Assembly (NCBI GenBank): GCA_900553825.1
Contig: USEV01000044.1
Location: 1-7,001 of the forward strand
Reading direction: 5' to 3'
Origin: an uncultured Eubacteriales bacterium
GTDB lineage: Bacteria > Bacillota > Clostridia > Christensenellales > CAG-917
DNA: 7,001 bases
Shown here: positions 6,742 to 7,001 of the stretch, piece by piece
How positions within the stretch are numbered: the first letter of the stretch is position 1
How the letters are laid out: the number at the start of each line of letters is the position of its first letter
Position numbers and translations under genes: made by a program
Notes under the pieces: model-generated
What the model saw: only the letters and a program-made list of their open reading frames with translations
Database searches by the model: none
Told to the model about the DNA's origin: nothing

Positions 6742-6927
6742 CAATGCGTCTGACCGAGTGATGACCGAGAGATCGAATGGGGGCTGATGGGCGCCCCATC
6801 GAGTTTTTGACCGAGTTCGTTTGACTCCGTTTTAATGCGCGGCGCATTCTCTTTTGCCGCGGTTGCGGCGGGATTGATTCCCGCGTTTTCGGGGTTCTTT
6901 TTGTTTGTGCGCACGCCTTATGGCGCT
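6742..6927. other. Hairpin-rich non-coding stretch downstream of glyA
   Basis: I see no credible gene in this stretch. It holds several short perfect inverted repeats: GATGGG/CCCATC (6786-6800), followed by GAGTTTTT; AATGCG/CGCATT (6834-6848), followed by CTCTTTT; GCCGC/GCGGC (6856-6869); GCGGGA/TCCCGC (6868-6884), followed by GTTTTC; and CGCC/GGCG (6914-6925). TGACCGAG occurs three times (6751, 6762 and 6808). Some hairpins could be back-up terminators. A short RNA or decayed sequence is also possible. Confidence 0.4.
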
Positions 6928-7001
6928 TCACCGTCCAGTGCGCACCCTCCACAGCGAGTCCAGCATCGAGCGAATCTCGCCGCCGGCAAAGCTCACTTCG
7001 C
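6928..7001 (-). CDS. Possible C-terminus of a leftward gene running off the window
   Basis: On the minus strand, the frame entering from the right edge reads EVSFAGGEIRSMLDSLWRVR, then TGR, and stops at TGA (6930-6928). The composition resembles real protein more than the other frames do, and a convergent gene here fits the bidirectional terminator after glyA. Only 23 residues are visible and I do not recognise the family. An open + strand frame from 6920 covers the same bases but has no ribosome binding site. This could be non-coding. Confidence 0.3.
   Translation of the reverse strand, partial: EVSFAGGEIRSMLDSLWRVRTGR

Noticed and set aside
6641..6952. 103-aa minus-strand frame across the glyA 3' end and terminator
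   Set aside because: Arg/Lys/Pro-rich translation that runs through the strong terminator and into glyA antisense; no ribosome binding site.
6920..7001. + strand frame from ATG 6920 running off the right edge
   Set aside because: No ribosome binding site and unconvincing composition; the minus-strand frame is a better candidate, though still weak.

Overview
This window looks like one end of a contig from a GC-rich (about 60% by eye) bacterium, most like an anaerobic Clostridia-type Firmicute. The lineage is an inference. It rests on a folate-type TrmFO, an HslV with a short Gly-Thr-Thr propeptide as in Firmicutes, a cysteine-rich HisRS, strong AGGAGG-type ribosome binding sites, and tight co-directional packing of housekeeping genes. 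All confident genes are on the + strand.

Layout. Bases 1-9 match the last nine bases of the Tn5/Nextera mosaic end and are probably leftover adapter, so genomic sequence starts at base 10. From there: trmFO (5'-truncated, to 1270), hslV (1305-1838), hslU (1849-3171), an 87-nt gap holding a perfect 11-bp inverted repeat, hisS (3259-4509), an RseC/MucC-family membrane protein (4502-5047), trxA (5037-5360), a Rho-independent terminator, glyA (5409-6665), a strong 12-bp probably bidirectional terminator (6714-6741), and a hairpin-rich non-coding stretch to about 6927. The last 74 bases may hold the C-terminus of a leftward gene that runs off the window.

How the genes work together. HslV and HslU form the two-component ATP-dependent protease. 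hisS, rseC-like and trxA overlap or abut, so they are probably co-transcribed; the pairing of a CxxCxxC membrane protein with thioredoxin suggests a redox link. GlyA makes 5,10-methylene-THF, the methyl donor used by TrmFO, though the two genes are at opposite ends of the window.

Regulation. Two promoters are embedded in coding sequence. One is a perfect extended -10 at the 3' end of trmFO, which would drive hslVU. The other is a full-consensus TTGACA-N17-TATAAT inside the rseC-like gene, which would drive trxA. A short GNRA-type hairpin abuts the hslV ribosome binding site. The gene content is ordinary housekeeping; I see no mobile element, CRISPR array, defence island or undescribed multi-gene system. 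The most unusual signals are the internal consensus promoter, the inverted repeat before hisS, and the adapter remnant.
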